From: Magnolia sinica
Taxonomy: Eukaryota > Streptophyta > Magnoliopsida > Magnoliales > Magnoliaceae
DNA: 64,000 bases
Assembly (NCBI RefSeq): GCF_029962835.1
Contig: NC_080574.1
Location: 25,642,001-25,706,000, forward strand
Direction of reading: 5' to 3'
Shown: positions 25,134 through 45,688 of the stretch, in pieces
How positions within the stretch are numbered: the stretch's first letter is position 1
Layout: every line of letters begins with the position of its first letter
Notes under the pieces: generated by a model
What the model saw: only the letters and a program-made list of their open reading frames with translations
Databases searched by the model: none
Told to the model about the DNA's origin: nothing
Position numbers and translations under genes: made by a program

Positions 25134-25917
25134 ACACCACCGCTCTTCCTTCATATACTTAGTTATCAGAAAGGATGGAAAGGATTTATTGTAAAAGAGG
25201 AGTTTTTTCTTTTTTTTCGTTGTGTTAACCCTAGAGGGAGAGAAATTTCCTATCTTAAGTGTAAAATTGCTCATTACAAATCTTAAGATGCATAAAACCG
25301 CTTGTTACCATAATGTAGTTGGATCCGCGCACACCACAACGCATGAGTATCGTGCATTCGCACCCAGTTAACTGATTTTCCCTAAAGGCTAGCCTTGCAC
25401 ACGTGTGAGGAATTGAACACAATGTAGCACTTTTTAAAAGGTTTGAGTGAAAATGCTTTATAAGCACTTCTCACTCCCTCTCCTCATCCGATGTGGAGAT
25501 TAAGATTAATGTTTTGCATTGAGGTATTTCAAAACAACACCCCCAAAGTCACTAACAATTGATCCAAACCATCCTCTAACCAAGTGCAATCGAAGAAATA
25601 ACAGTATCATCTGCAATGGATGGCCTTGCACATCCACATCTTTATTAGCGAAGACAATAAAAAAGATCTGCACCATAAAACTGCTAAGGATTTCATTGTT
25701 GCATGTAACATGAATCATATAGGCAAATGCAAAGTATTATAAGATAAGTTCACAGAAACTGTATTACATACGACCCCAATATCATATCACAGAAACATTA
25801 ATACAAACAATCTCGAACATCATATCATCTAAAACACAACTACTTTAAATCCAACCTTCTGGAAGAAATGTTGGAAAACAATAATGCAGCTCTCCTTTAT
25901 CTCACATAAATGAAAAT
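25134..25917. other. 3' flank and probable 3' UTR of OPR-B
   Basis: Closely similar to the sequence downstream of OPR-A and OPR-C. No gene. The last 200 bases before the stop codon are the most conserved part and are the likely 3' UTR (inference). Confidence 0.5.
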
Positions 25918-33492
<7,575 letters not shown>

Positions 33493-33580
33493 CTTCTTTC
33501 TTACAAGGAGCTTTTTTCTTCCTTGGGTGTTTTCCCACACTGAAATGTTTCAATGCCCCTGCCCATTCCCTGGAGAGACA

Positions 33581-33588
33581 TTTATATA
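33581..33588 (-). promoter_or_regulatory. TATA box of OPR-B
   Basis: TATATAAA on the minus strand, 89 bp upstream of the ATG. It sits in a block conserved with OPR-C, where the same box lies 91 bp upstream of the ATG. Transcription would start near 33550 (inference from usual spacing). Confidence 0.75.
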
Positions 33589-33701
33589 GAGCGCTCCCTA
33601 TCGAAAGATGTCAAGGCGGTTAGAAGCGTGAAAGAACAAGCCGCCCGAGTCCATTTTCAACAACGGAAGAACCGTGAAAGACATACTGATAACGTCCGTC
33701 G

Positions 33702-33709
33702 TGACGTCA
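33702..33709. promoter_or_regulatory. TGACGTCA site upstream of OPR-B
   Basis: A perfect palindrome TGACGTCA about 120 bp upstream of the TATA box. TGACG sites bind TGA-type bZIP factors, which are known to drive oxylipin-responsive and stress-responsive genes including OPRs in Arabidopsis (family knowledge). It is conserved in OPR-C (62497-62504). Function here is inferred. Confidence 0.5.
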
Positions 33710-34370
33710 ACACTACGTAAGGACTCTGTGGGCCACCGTGATGTATTTTTATTTTATCCATGCCGTCCATCCGTTTTTTCAGCTCAGTTTAGGACGCGGC
33801 TTCTTTGATACCTGTATCCACCGAGGTCGGTGGATCCCTGTCTGAGGGGCCGCTTGATGTGTCTTATATCCACACCGTCCACTTTTCCAAATCATTTTAA
33901 GTTACCAGCCAAACGCAAGGAAACGGTGGTGATTGAATGCCCACCATTGAAACAGTGGCGATTGAATGCCCACCGTTGAAAACTTATTAGGGCCCGACAA
34001 CACAAATATCAACTTAATCCAAAACTTTTGTGCCCCAAAAAAGTTTTTAACGGTCAATTATCTGTTTCCTATGGTTTGGTCCATCTAATCTGCTGATTTA
34101 TTTATTTATGTTTTTTTTCTGACGTAGTAAAATGATTTGTAAAAACATCGTACCAGCCTGACAGTAAAATGAAGCACATCCAAAGTTAAAGTGGACCGCA
34201 CTGTAAGAAACAGTGGAACAATAAAACCTTTTTAGGGCTACAATGATGTTTATTTGTCATTATTGGTACATGTTTAATACGGACTATTTCCCATGGTGTG
34301 GTCCACGTAAGTTTTAAATATGATTTAATTTGAGCTCATGCCTAAAATAAGGATCTGGATCAAACCAGCA
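33707..34370. repeat. Repeat R, copy 2, upstream of OPR-B
   Basis: Begins tcaacactacgtaaggactc and matches R copy 1 and copy 3. It abuts the TGACGTCA site of the OPR-B promoter, and marks the border where unit 3 begins. Confidence 0.8.
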
Positions 34371-35400
34371 AGTTCACATATAAGACAGTTTTGTTTGCAC
34401 GGGCAAGCAAGGAAGTTGTAGTTCAGGTGTACGTGGAAATGCCTCAATGACGAACCTGGCCCAAGCTACTGACCGAACGGAACCGAGCTGGCCAATCAAG
34501 CTCAAGGACTGAGCCAAGTTGAGGTCAGCCAGTGTTCGAGCCAAGTCGAGCTGAGGCCAGCTAGACTCGATGTACACCCCTAAAGACAACTTTACCGAGT
34601 GTATCATAGTTAGATCCATGATAAGATTCATTCTCTTAGTAGGTCTTCATAATCGTGTCGGGCACCTTATCTGAATTGGCTCGCTAATTGTGGCCATGTG
34701 GCATGCAATAGTTCATTCCCCTTGAAGGCATGCGTAAGGGTCCGTGTCATTGCATTAATAACGGAATGCGTATCACCAAACAAAGATCAAACGAATCTAT
34801 CTTCGGATGCAAGCATGATTTCTATGAGTACTAAAATTATAATGTCAACATGTGGCGGCTTTCCATTAGTTCATGTTACAACATTGAAAATGGATGTAAA
34901 TCGTTGGCACTTACACATGAGCAAGTCTTGTTCAGGTTCCTTCATTGGCTGAGCAGTACATAGTTTGAAGATGTATTTTGCAAATTCGCTCTTTTCAACT
35001 GTCCTTACAACAGTTAGTTTAGCCAATCAATCAATTGGTTTGACTGATCTAAGTCAATTCGCATCTTTCGTTCAAAATGAATGTACATAACCATTCTAAA
35101 CAGTTAGAGAAATAACTATTCGGTTATCTATTTGCAAAACACATTTTGCCCAAATTGGAAATTTGCTTACCAAAGTTTCTATGTGATTTTTTTATAATTG
35201 TTGCACGCAAAACCATTAAGACTTGTCATGTCTTGGAATCTATTCACCAGCAAACAAGGCACAGCGAATACATGTTTCACAGCCTGATTTGAAATTTATT
35301 TTGATTTTTGGTTTCATTTCTGTTTCTCTCCTACTATTAATATTTTTCTTACATAAAAAAAACTCAAGTGAAACCACGTGATAAAGGAAACGACAAGTAT
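34371..35400. repeat. Unit 3 flank, first part
   Basis: Homologous to 6560-7585 of unit 1. It contains a GAGCCAAGTTGAGG-type tract at 34450-34570 and no gene. It ends at the copia insertion site TAAAC. Confidence 0.8.
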
Positions 35401-35405
35401 TAAAC

Positions 35406-35977
35406 TGTTGGAATGTATAAAGAGAGTGGCCCACTTATGACCACAACCTTTGTATTAAAAAATAACTTTTTATATTCCACATCTTTTCATTTTTTAAGGG
35501 GTGTCTCTCCACGTTCCAAGAATGACTTTTTACATTCTTAGGAGTGACTTTTCCCATTCCATCTCTTGAAATTATGTAATGGCATTGAATATTCTGATTA
35601 ATTGGAGAAGATAAAGAGTCATGCAATTACTTGGTTCCTTTGATGGGTTGGAATCAAATCATCTATAAATTCAAGGCTCCTGGTCCCTCTCTCCAACTCA
35701 ACATTTGCAGTTGATCTCCTATCTCCATTCACGCATCAAGGAGAGTTAAGGAGAGAAAAGATCAGAGTTAGTTGATCTTAGTCGTTGTGCAAAGTTGAGA
35801 AGACTTAAACCGTTGAAAGCGATGGCTCATCAACATCAAGCTTCTTCATTGTCTAATTCAATGGTGCAAGGTACACTCTCTAATTTGTACAACTCTTTGG
35901 TCTTCATTTTGTCAAATGCATCAAGTCTAGATCCTGTGAATTTTATGTTATTGTTAAACCATATATAAAAATTAACA
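35406..35977 (+). repeat. 5' LTR of the copia element
   Basis: A TATA-like ctataaattc lies at about 35662. An ATG at 35822 opens a short frame that ends at a splice-donor-like G/GTACAC at 35870/35871. The same ATG and donor are present in the 3' LTR. Confidence 0.93.
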
Positions 35978-35979
35978 TG

Positions 35980-35991
35980 TAGTATCAAAGC
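35980..35991 (+). other. Primer binding site of the copia element
   Basis: TAGTATCAAAGC lies 2 bp after the 5' LTR and matches the initiator tRNA-Met site TGGTATCAGAGC at 10 of 12 positions. Confidence 0.75.
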
Positions 35992-38900
35992 TTAGGTTCA
36001 GACTGATGTATTTGGCAAACAATCTTTATTAACTATCCATATGATGATTTGATTGTCATCTAACATAAGATTGCCTTCTTGCATATCAAGTGCATATTTT
36101 CTTGAACCATAATGATAGATAGCCAATTTTTAATATTAATGCAATTGTGCGGTTTATTGGTAGAATCATGCCATCTAGGATTCACCGATCGACAACGCAA
36201 AATATTCGAATGACTTAAATATGATGGTTCACCAGTTAAAAAGAATTGATGGGCTCACATTCAATGACTTAATCTTGCACCCTTGATATGCATATGCATG
36301 TATATAATAGTCATCATATTATCATATGGAATCATGTTTTTGGCATTATTCATATTATGATTATCATCTTATTAGGCCCATCATGTATGTTTTTGGCTCC
36401 TGAGCTAACATGTAGTAGTTTGCTCAAATCATTGTTATTTGGCCAAAATAGATACAGTGGGCCTTTAATGGCACCATAATCCAACAATCGCTTAAGTTTC
36501 TCTTAGGCCACTTATGTAGATGTTATTGACTCTAATTAGAAATTCATAACTTGGAATAGTTTGGTAGTCACCAAAGTGATCTAACCAGAAATATTTATGA
36601 ATATCCAATTGGAATTATTGATCTTTGAAATCATAATTTCAAGAATAATAGCATCGCAATCGCGGTTTTTCCATTCAGATATCATGGATTGGTAGCCCAA
36701 AAGTACGATCATCTTTAAGTAATTGCAAAACTGGTATAGGGTAATGAAATAAATCATTCTGATTGGATTTGGGTTGGAATATCCGAAGGTATAAACCCAT
36801 CTCCATGATTGATTATTTAGCCCTATGGGTGATGTTGCTCATCCTTGAGTGGACCAATAGCACGACCCAAAGGAGGGATTATAATGATGCAATGAGTCGC
36901 TCTTCAGAGTAAGTCTACAAACGTTTTTTAGAATTACTCTAAATTACTGAATTAGTATGAATCTCAACGCATTTTAAGTAATAAGTGAGCATGGTAATTT
37001 TTTCCAAACAGGTCTCACCTCAACTTTAATTCCTTATAACATTTCTATGCTTACTGGACCTAATTACTCGGATTGGCATGAGCAAATTTTATTTGCATTA
37101 GGCTCTATGGATTTGGACTTGGCCTTGCGCATTGATGAGCCAACTCAACCCACAGCTAAAAGTTCTCCTGAAACTAAAATTTTATATGAAAAATAGGAGC
37201 GATCGAACCGATTGAGTCTTATGTATATAAAAATGTCGATCGCCAAAACATATTCGTGGATCCATACCATCGTCCATGAAGGCACAAGAATATCTTACAT
37301 TTGTGAAAAAACGTTTTGTGTCGACGGACAAATCGTTTGCTGGAACACTCATGGCAAAGCTAACAACTATGAAGTACGATAGGCTGAGTGGTGTGCAAGA
37401 GCACATTCTTAAAATGGCGGACATAGCAGTGCAACTTGAAGTCTTAGATATGAAAGTTAATGAGCCTTTCCTTATACAATTTATTCTAAGTTCACTTCCT
37501 CAGTAGTTTGGACCATTTAAGATTCATTATAACACTAATAAAGATAAATGGAATCTTAATGAACTACAAAGCATGTGTGTGCAAGAGGAATCACGACTTA
37601 GACAAGAGAGAGAACATATCGTCCACTTTATATCACAGGAGAATAAAGTAAAAGATGAAAATTTTGAAAAGGGCAAGAGGGGTCCACCAAAGAAGAAGAA
37701 TAACCCCACACCTGATGCAGCCAAGGATAACAATGACTCTAACAAAGTGAGATGTTTCTTCTGTAAAAAGAAGGGACACCTGCAGAAAGATTGTCAAAAG
37801 CAAAAGAATTGGTTCGAATCAAGAGGTAATAATTTAACCTCCGTATGTTTTCAGACCAATGTTGTCGGTGTTCCTTTAAATAGTTGGTGGATTGACTCAG
37901 GTGCATCTGTCAATGTTTCAAATTCAATGCAGGGATTCCTTTCAAGCTGAAATCCAAGTGATGGAGAGAAGAATGTTTATCTGGGAAACCGGTTGGAGTC
38001 TGAAGTACGAGCAATCGGTACCTGTAGACTCATTTTGAAAACTGACTTTCAATTGGACTTAAAAAATATTTTATTTGTACCATCTATATCAAGAAATCTT
38101 ATCTCTTTATCTAGATTGGACAAAGAAGGCTTTAGCTTTCATTTTACAAACAATCATCTTAGTTTATATATGGATAATATTTTAGTTGGTACTAGATTTT
38201 TGAATAGTGATCTTTATCAATTAAACTTAGATTCCATATTTGAGGAATCTCTCCTTACTCTACATGGGAATATTGGATCGAAACGTGGCCCGCCTAATAA
38301 TACTTCCTCATTGTTGTGGCACCAACGTTTGGGTCACATATCTAAAGATAGAATTATGACATTAGTGAGGGAAGAGGTGCTGGCTACTCTTGACTTAACA
38401 GACTTCGGCATCTGTATAGATTGTATAAAAGGAAAGCAACCTAAAATTAACAAGAAAAGTGTAACACGCAGTAAAGAACTCCTTGAATTAATATATAATG
38501 ATATTTGTGGACAATTTCTATATTCTATTACTGGAGATAAATATTTTATCACCTTTATCGATGACTATTCACGATACAGTTATGTCTATTTACTAAAAGA
38601 AAAGTCAGAGGCCATAAATGCTTTCACAAATTTTTGGGCCGAAGTGACGAATCAACTAGACAGAAACATTAAAGTTATGAGGTCAGATAAATGTGGTGAG
38701 TATTATGGTAGACATACTGACTTGGGTCAAAGTGAAGGCCCATTTGTCAGTTTCATCAAATCAAAAGGAATAGTTCCTCAATATATGACACTGGGTATGC
38801 CTCAACAAAATGGTGTTGCTGAGAGGCGTAATTGGTCACTCATGGATATGGTGCATAGTATGATTAGTAATTCCTCTTTGCCTAAATCCATGTGGAGTGA

Positions 38901-40102
38901 AGTTCTGAAAACAACAGTGTATATCTTAAATTGGGTTCCTAGTAAGGCTGTCCCTAAGACTCCTTTCGAGTTATGGACAGGAAGGAGACCTAGTTTGAGA
39001 CATCTACACATTTGGGGTTGTCTCGCAAAGGTTAAATTGTACAATCCACAAGAAAAGAAACTTGATCTTAAAACCGTGAGTTGTTTTTTCATCGAATATT
39101 GTGAGATATCAAAAGGCTACAGGTTTTACTGTCCTCACCATAGTACCAAGATCGTTGAAACTCGAACTTCTAGATTCTTGGAAGATGGTGATAATAGTGG
39201 GAGTGATAAACCACGTAACGTGGTATTAGAAGAAAAATGGGTATCAATTTCATTAATCGTACCTTACAACGATATTGTTATTCCCCAGGACATTGTTCAT
39301 AACAATGAGGAACAATAGCTCGAAAATGGACCACTCCATGAAGAAAATGTTGAAGAACCGGTAAACGAAATGTCTCAACCAGAAGTACGGAGAAGATCTC
39401 ATAGAGTAAGGAGATCAGCAATTCCGAATGATTATATTGTTTACCTCTAAGAATCTGAATTTGATATAGGAGTCGCAAATGATCCACTAACATTTTCACA
39501 AGCCATAAGTGATAAGGATTCTGATAAGTGGCTAGATGTATGAAAGATGAGTTGAAATCCATGAACGACAACAAAGTTTGTGAACTCGTTCAATTTCCCA
39601 CAAGTTTTAAGGTAATTGGTTGTAAATGGATATATAAAATCAAGTGCAACTCAAAGGGTAAGGTTGAACGATATAAAGCCAGATTAGTTGCCAAGGGATT
39701 CACTCAAAGAGAAGGTATTGATTATCACGAAACCTTCTCTCCAGTATTTATAAAGGATTCACTCAGAATCATTTTGGTACTAGTTGCTTATTATGATCAC
39801 GAGTTACATCAGATGGATGTGAAAATGACATTTTTAAATGGGAACCTACATGAGGAAGTCTACATGAATCAGCCAGAGGAATTTTTTGATTATGGTAATA
39901 AACAACTAGTATGCAAATTAAAGAAATCCATATATGAACTTAAACAAGCTTCTAGACAGTGGTATCTCAAGTTTAACCACATAATAGTTACCTTCGATTT
40001 TGAAGAAAACACTGCAGATCGGTGCATATATCTGAAGGTCAGTGAGAGTAAGTTTATCTTTCTGGTCCTATATGTGGATGATATTTTGCTTACTAGTAAT
40101 GA

Positions 40103-40477
40103 TGTCATGCCCCAAACCTGGAGATCGGATTCACAGGAATCCCGATTGCCGAATCTGGTGCCGACAGCCTCCGTAGTACCCCATTCTCAGCTCCTAATGT
40201 CCATATGCCAGATTCCGATCTTGAGATTACAAACGCGCAGCGTTTTCTTGAACTGATCGCGGGCCCACATCTCCTGGCTTGGGTATCGCATCGGCGCGCG
40301 AGACGTGGCGACGGCGCAGTCGTAAGGGTACAATAATCTGGTCGAGCTGACTCTGGAATACAGGACACAACTCAGGATCGCGCGCAAATGTCGGATAAAG
40401 GTCGAAGGTTGCCGGAATTCGACCGGGGGAACTACGGAAGCCTACAGAACGGTATGGGCTAGCATATGGGTCTCACA
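40103..40477. mobile_element. Solo LTR (375 bp) nested in the copia RT
   Basis: The insert begins TGTCATGCCCC and ends GTCTCACA. It is flanked by the 5-bp duplication AATGA at 40098-40102 and 40478-40482. Removing it and one AATGA restores the surrounding RT frame across the junction. It is strikingly GC-rich and CpG-rich (gcgcgcgagacgtggcgac) compared with the AT-rich host element, so it comes from a different family. Confidence 0.95.
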
Positions 40478-41787
40478 AATGATCTAAGCATGTTACGTGA
40501 AACTAAAAATTTTCTCTCCAAGAATTTTGAAATGAAAGATATGGGTGCGGCTACTTTCATAATCAACATTGAGAAATATCGAGAAAGATCACATCGATTG
40601 CTTGGACTATCTCAGAGAGCCTACATTGATAGGATTCTCGAAAGACAGTATGAAGAACTGTAGAGTTGGTGATGCGCCTGTTGTTAAATGAGACAAATTC
40701 GGTCAGGACAAATGAACAAAGAACGATGTAGAGCGAGCACAGATGAAAGATATACGCTATACTTCTGCTGTAGGGAGCCTTATGTATGCATAAACATACA
40801 CTCGGCCCGATATTAGCTTTGTTGTAGGAATGTTAGGTAGATATCAAAGTGACCCTGGAATGGATCATTGGAAAGCTACAAAGAAAGTCATGCGCTACTT
40901 ATAGGGAACCAATGATTATATGCTCACATATAAAGGATCCGATCAGTTAGAAGTGATTGGATATTCTGACTCCAATTATGCAGGATGCATTGATAATAGA
41001 AAGTCCACATCTGGTTATGTCTTTTTGCTTGCTAACGGGGCTATTTCGTGGAAAAATGTTAAGTAGACTTGTGTCTCTACTTCTACAATGGAAGCGGAGT
41101 TTGTGGCATGCTTTGGGCCACTACCCAAGCAATTTGGTTGCGGAACTTCATCTTAGGGCTTCGGGTTGTCGACACCACTTTGAAGCCACTGAGAATTTAT
41201 TGCGATAATACCACAGCAGTTTGTTACTCCAAAAATGATAAGCGTTCTAGTCGAGCAGAGTATATTGGAGTTAAATATAATTTTGTCAATGAAAATGTTC
41301 AAAATCATTTAGTGTCTAGTGAACATGTAAGGACAAACTAGATGATTACGGATCCAATGACCAAAGGATTACTGCCAAATACCTATAAGGGTCATGCAGC
41401 TGAAATGGGCCTAGTTAGGATATGATGTACCTCGGTCATTAACTTGATGTAATCGACAATATTGATATGAAATCATATTTTCATGCATTCTTATTTATCA
41501 TTACGTATATACATTTATGGTGGATGTAAGTTAGATATAATTGTTGGACCATTATGTTTAACCGGCCTTATGCTTAGCCTGTTAATCTTCTCATTTAGCA
41601 CTGGATTAGATGTGAATTGCTAGTGGTGTAATACATGGAAGGGAGTATGTCGCTAAATGATGTATGACCGCCATGATTCACATTAGTAGTTTCATTTAAT
41701 CAAGGTATTATGTCATTTCTAGTGTGGAGCCATTGGAAGTATTTTTTCAAATGTCCAAATTCAAAAGAAGTCATTTTTTTATAAAAT

Positions 41788-41790
<3 letters not shown>

Positions 41791-41854
<64 letters not shown>
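41791..41854. repeat. (TA)n microsatellite in the copia 3' region
   Basis: About 32 TA units between the end of pol and the purine tract. Confidence 0.95.
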
Positions 41855-41859
<5 letters not shown>

Positions 41860-41911
41860 CAAATCTAGGGAAAAGCCCTCATGATGTGGTCATATGGGCC
41901 AAGTGGGAGAA

Positions 41912-42481
41912 TGTTGGAATATATAAAGAGAGTGGTCCACTTATGACCACAACCTTTGTATTAGAAAATAACTTTTCATATTCCACACCTTTTCATTTTT
42001 TAAGGGGTGTCTCTCCGCATTCCAAGAATGACTTTTCACATTCTTAGGAGTAACTTTTCCCATTCCCATCTCTTGGAATTATGTAATGGCATTGAATATT
42101 CTAATTAATTGGAAAAGATAAAGAGTTATGTAATTTCTTAGTTCCTTTGATGGGTTGGAACCAAATCATCTATAAATTCAAGGCTCCTGGTCCCCCTCTC
42201 CAACTCAACATTTACAATTGATCTCCCGTCTCCATTCACACATCAAAGAGAGTTAAGGAGAGAGAAGATCAGAGTTAGTTGATCTTAGTCATTGTGCAAA
42301 GTTGAGAAGACCTAAATCGTTGAAAGCGATGGCTCATCAACATCAAGCTTCTTCATCGTCTAATTCAATGGTGCAAGGTACACTCTCTAATTTGTACAAC
42401 TCTTTGGTCTTCATTTTCTCAAATGCATCAAGCCTATATCCTGTGAATTTTATATTGTTAAACCATATATAAAAATTAACA
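41912..42481 (+). repeat. 3' LTR of the copia element
   Basis: Matches 35406-35977 with few substitutions and a small indel. It is preceded by the purine tract aagtgggaga and followed by the target duplication TAAAC. Confidence 0.93.
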
Positions 42482-43494
42482 TAAACATCCACCCTCGAAA
42501 CCTCCCTTTTGAAACCTCCTTCGAGTCTATTATGATGTTTATATGCCATTCACACCATTCATAAGGTTATTTATAATGGTATGAATTGAAAATACAAATA
42601 TGTTAACTTGATCCAAAACTTTTTCTCCCCTGAATGTTTCAATGGTGGACATTCAATCATCATTATTTTCCATCATGCGGTTCACTTTAATTTTGGATCT
42701 GCCTCATTTTGGACTCATGCCCAAACATGATTTAGAGAAACGGGAAGGTGTGGATTTCTTTAAAACATCACAATGAGCCCCACCCAACTTCCGTTAGAAA
42801 TCAGAGTACAAGTCGGACCGGAATCCTCATACATGGATTGGGCACTACCGTGTCCCTAACTTAGGAAGGGACAAGGGTTCTGAACCCCACTGTGATGTAT
42901 GGGTTTCATCCACACTGTCTATTTATTTTGTCATATCGCTTTAGGATAAAAGCCCAAAAATGAAGTAGATCCAAGGTTCAAGTGGACCACACAGTAAGGA
43001 TTAAACGGTATGTGTTAGACATCCACACGTGTGGGGCCGCCGTTATGTGTTAGACATCCACACCATGGATTTGGTGGGTCCCCTCTAGGTTATGGGATAT
43101 CTCAAAAGTCAGTCCTATATGGAACTCAGGTGGGTCGCACCATCTAAAACTATGTGAAACATATCTAAAACATCTAAAAGCATTTTGTGGGAACAATACA
43201 AGTTTTAGATATGATTGAAACTTGGTATGACCTCTCGTCCAAGTGGGACAAACAATGGATCGTCTGGATGTTTGAACCACATCTCAGTGTGGTCCTATAA
43301 TTGATCATGAAGTTTTCAATGGGTGGGTAACCCTAAACTATTCTATGGTGTGGCCCACTTATGTCTTGGATTGACCTTATTTTTAGGAATGGTGCATCTG
43401 ATTGGTGGTGTGGATTTCCAACACACATCATGGTGGGGCCACATGGCTCAATCTTGGGAAGCTCCCATGAGGTCGACCTCATAGTTACATTTCC

Positions 43495-43496
<2 letters not shown>

Positions 43497-43529
<33 letters not shown>
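43497..43529. repeat. (CA)n microsatellite
   Basis: Sixteen CA units. Units 1 and 2 have only short, interrupted CA/TA text at this place. Confidence 0.95.
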
Positions 43530-43533
<4 letters not shown>

Positions 43534-43769
43534 CATAGCACAAGTTGGATATGTGCATACTCGCAAACCCACCCAATCACTAACCAAGCTCAAACTAACA
43601 TCACAAATGCACCCACGCTCATTTTAGTTATACCCATACCTAGCCATATAAGGCCAAGATCCAATGTCTTCGAGGCTTACTTGACCCATTGACATCCTTC
43701 TTGATGAGTAGAGCGGCCTACATATTGCCCATACCTACAAGTTGTCCATATGTATAATTAGTTATGATG

Positions 43770-43770
<1 letters not shown>

Positions 43771-43849
<79 letters not shown>
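43771..43849. repeat. Compound (TA)n(TG)n microsatellite
   Basis: About 17 TA followed by about 22 TG units, expanded relative to units 1 and 2. Confidence 0.95.
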
Positions 43850-43852
<3 letters not shown>

Positions 43853-44691
43853 GATCTAAATGCATTAGAGTACAATTAGAAAAAAGATGAGATTACACAT
43901 AAGTCGTTCGCATACGTGCCCTAACCTTTTTTTTTAGAGAGGAGTTATTGGTGCTGAATAGGTGACAACCCTAAAATAGTAATAAGAATGTGAATTCTCT
44001 CTCACACCCTAATAGAGAGTAGAGACTTTTTTATATAGATAAAATTATAAATACATACTAAAAATGATTTAGATGAGAATTTCATTACAATAAAAATGAA
44101 GGTGGTTTTGAATATTTGATTTTGAATTGTCTCATCTCTTTACAGGCCCCATCCAACCCAATATCCTATCATGAATATGAATATTGACTTTAAACCAAAC
44201 ATCATAAAATCTAATGATTGACAGTACTCTTGTGAGGTCATCAACAAGTTCGTCCGTTGTGGAGATAAATCAGACATCAAAAGCTACTTTTGAAACCTTC
44301 TCTCGAATAAAGTGAAAGTCCATTTCAACATGCTTGGTTTGAACATGAAAATTTGAGTTGGTTGTAAAATATGTTACGCCAATGTTATCACAGAAGTATC
44401 GGTGGCTTTCGGAGAAAGATACTAAGTTCTTCAAGGAGAGATTACAACTAAGTTAATTTGGTTGTAGCACTTGCAACCACATAGTACTCAACTTTTGTGC
44501 TTGAGCATGCAATAGTTTGTTATTCACAGAAACTCCAACATATAAGGTTAGAGTCCATAAAGATAGTATAATCTCCAATAGATTTATGATCATTAGGGCA
44601 ATTGACCTATTCTGCATCCAAGTAGGCAAGAAAAGTGAAGAGAGTTGTTTAGATAAAATTATAGACTCTAAGTTAATGTAATTTTTAGATA

Positions 44692-44913
44692 TCAAAAGAT
44701 TCTCTTAATTGTTGTCCGGTGAATTGTGAACCAATGCATGAATTGACAAACTTTGCTTACACTATATGCAATGTCCAGCTGGGTAAGTGTCAAGTATAAT
44801 AGGGCCCCAACAGCACTTTTATATAGTGTGCTATCATTAAGGGGTTCATCAGATGTGACAAATAATTTGGTTGATAGTGTCATAGGAGTGGAGATTGACT
44901 TTGATTCATTCAT
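44692..44913 (-). pseudogene. Copia RT C-terminal remnant, unit 3
   Basis: Reads VGALLYLTLTQLDIAYSVSK and VCQFMHWF. It stops earlier than the copies in units 1 and 2. Confidence 0.85.
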
Positions 44914-45475
44914 ATGAGTTCGACAAAGGATGTCAATAATGTACTTCCACTGAGAGTTTTCAAATACCTTAGAATGAAGGCATACTTTACATTGAACATA
45001 AATCTGTTAGACATCATCACTTAGTTGAATTTTTTATACCACTAGCTAGAGGATTGTTTAAGTCCATATGAGAACCTTAAAAGCTTATATATTTTATACT
45101 TTTGATATGATTCTATAAACCTTTATATTTTAATTCACCATTTAAAAATATAGTTTTAACATTCATTTAGTGAATTAGAATACTTAATAAAAGTAATGAC
45201 AATCAAAATATGAACGGATATCATCTTAGAAGTAGGAGAGTATGAATCAAAGTGATCAACTATTAGCTACTAACTTAGACGCATATTTTTCAATTAATTC
45301 ATCAATCTTATGTTTCTTTTTTAATATTAAATTTTTTTTCTTTAAGAGATAGGTCAATTAATTTTTACATGTTATTAGTTCTAATAGATTTTATCTCATT
45401 TGTGATTGCTTCTTTCTAAAATATAGCATCATGTGAGTACCTAGTATCTTCAAATGTGACAGGGTTACCTTCTAG

Positions 45476-45688
45476 TTAGGTTAGAAATACATGAAAATCA
45501 AAACCATGGTCATTGACAACCCTAAGCCATATACTTTTTCTGATTTTTGGTTTAGAATGAGGTTCTTCTAGGCCTATAGGATTCGAGTAAGAAAACTCAT
45601 CTATTTTTACAGAAGAGGAACCCATATTGTTTTTTAATCTATAAATAAAGCAATTATTACATAAAACTCTACATCTTTTATCTTCCAT
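45476..45688 (-). pseudogene. Copia integrase end and linker remnant, unit 3
   Basis: Reads FIYRLKNNMGSSSVKIDEFS then NPIGLEEPHSKPKIRKS. It is orthologous to 10397-10606 and 21959-22234. Confidence 0.65.

Larger units (their letters stand above)
35822..41425 (+). pseudogene. Copia gag-pol, decayed, with probable gag intron
   Basis: Translation appears to begin at the ATG at 35822 inside the LTR (16 codons), then resume at 37012 after an intron of 1141 bp. The join keeps the frame and yields MLTGPNYSDWHEQILFALG, the usual copia Gag start region. Domains: Gag to about 37700; zinc knuckle CFFCKKKGHLQKDC near 37755; protease WWIDSGASVNVS near 37888; GAG-pre-integrase with the H-H-C-C residues near 38320-38430; integrase catalytic Asp, Asp, Glu in [16 protein letters not shown] and VAERRN; RT from 39600 with YVDDILLTS just before the nested LTR; and RNase H to 41425. 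Breaks are a stop near 37196, a frameshift near 37250, stops near 37505 and 37949, a frameshift or gap at 39318-39528, and further stops after 40660. Confidence 0.92.
35406..42481 (+). mobile_element. Ty1/copia LTR retrotransposon, nearly full length (7.1 kb)
   Basis: The element has two LTRs (572 and 570 bp) with TGTTGGAAT starts and ATTAACA ends. It is flanked by the 5-bp duplication TAAAC (35401-35405 and 42482-42486). Unit 1 shows the empty site near 7583. Between the LTRs lie a primer binding site, gag with a zinc knuckle, protease, integrase, RT and RNase H in copia order, and a purine tract (aagtgggagaa) before the 3' LTR. It is inactive: gag-pol has several stops and frameshifts, and a solo LTR sits in the RT. 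The LTRs remain very similar, which suggests a fairly recent insertion, after the duplication. Confidence 0.96.
42487..43939. repeat. Unit 3 flank, second part
   Basis: Homologous to 7590-8984 of unit 1. No gene. It holds a (CA)n and a (TA)n(TG)n microsatellite. Confidence 0.8.

Noticed and set aside
33493-33540. Upstream in-frame extension of OPR-B exon 1
   Set aside because: It would start at GTG, not ATG, and lies in the predicted 5' UTR. The ATG at 33492 gives the family-typical N-terminus.
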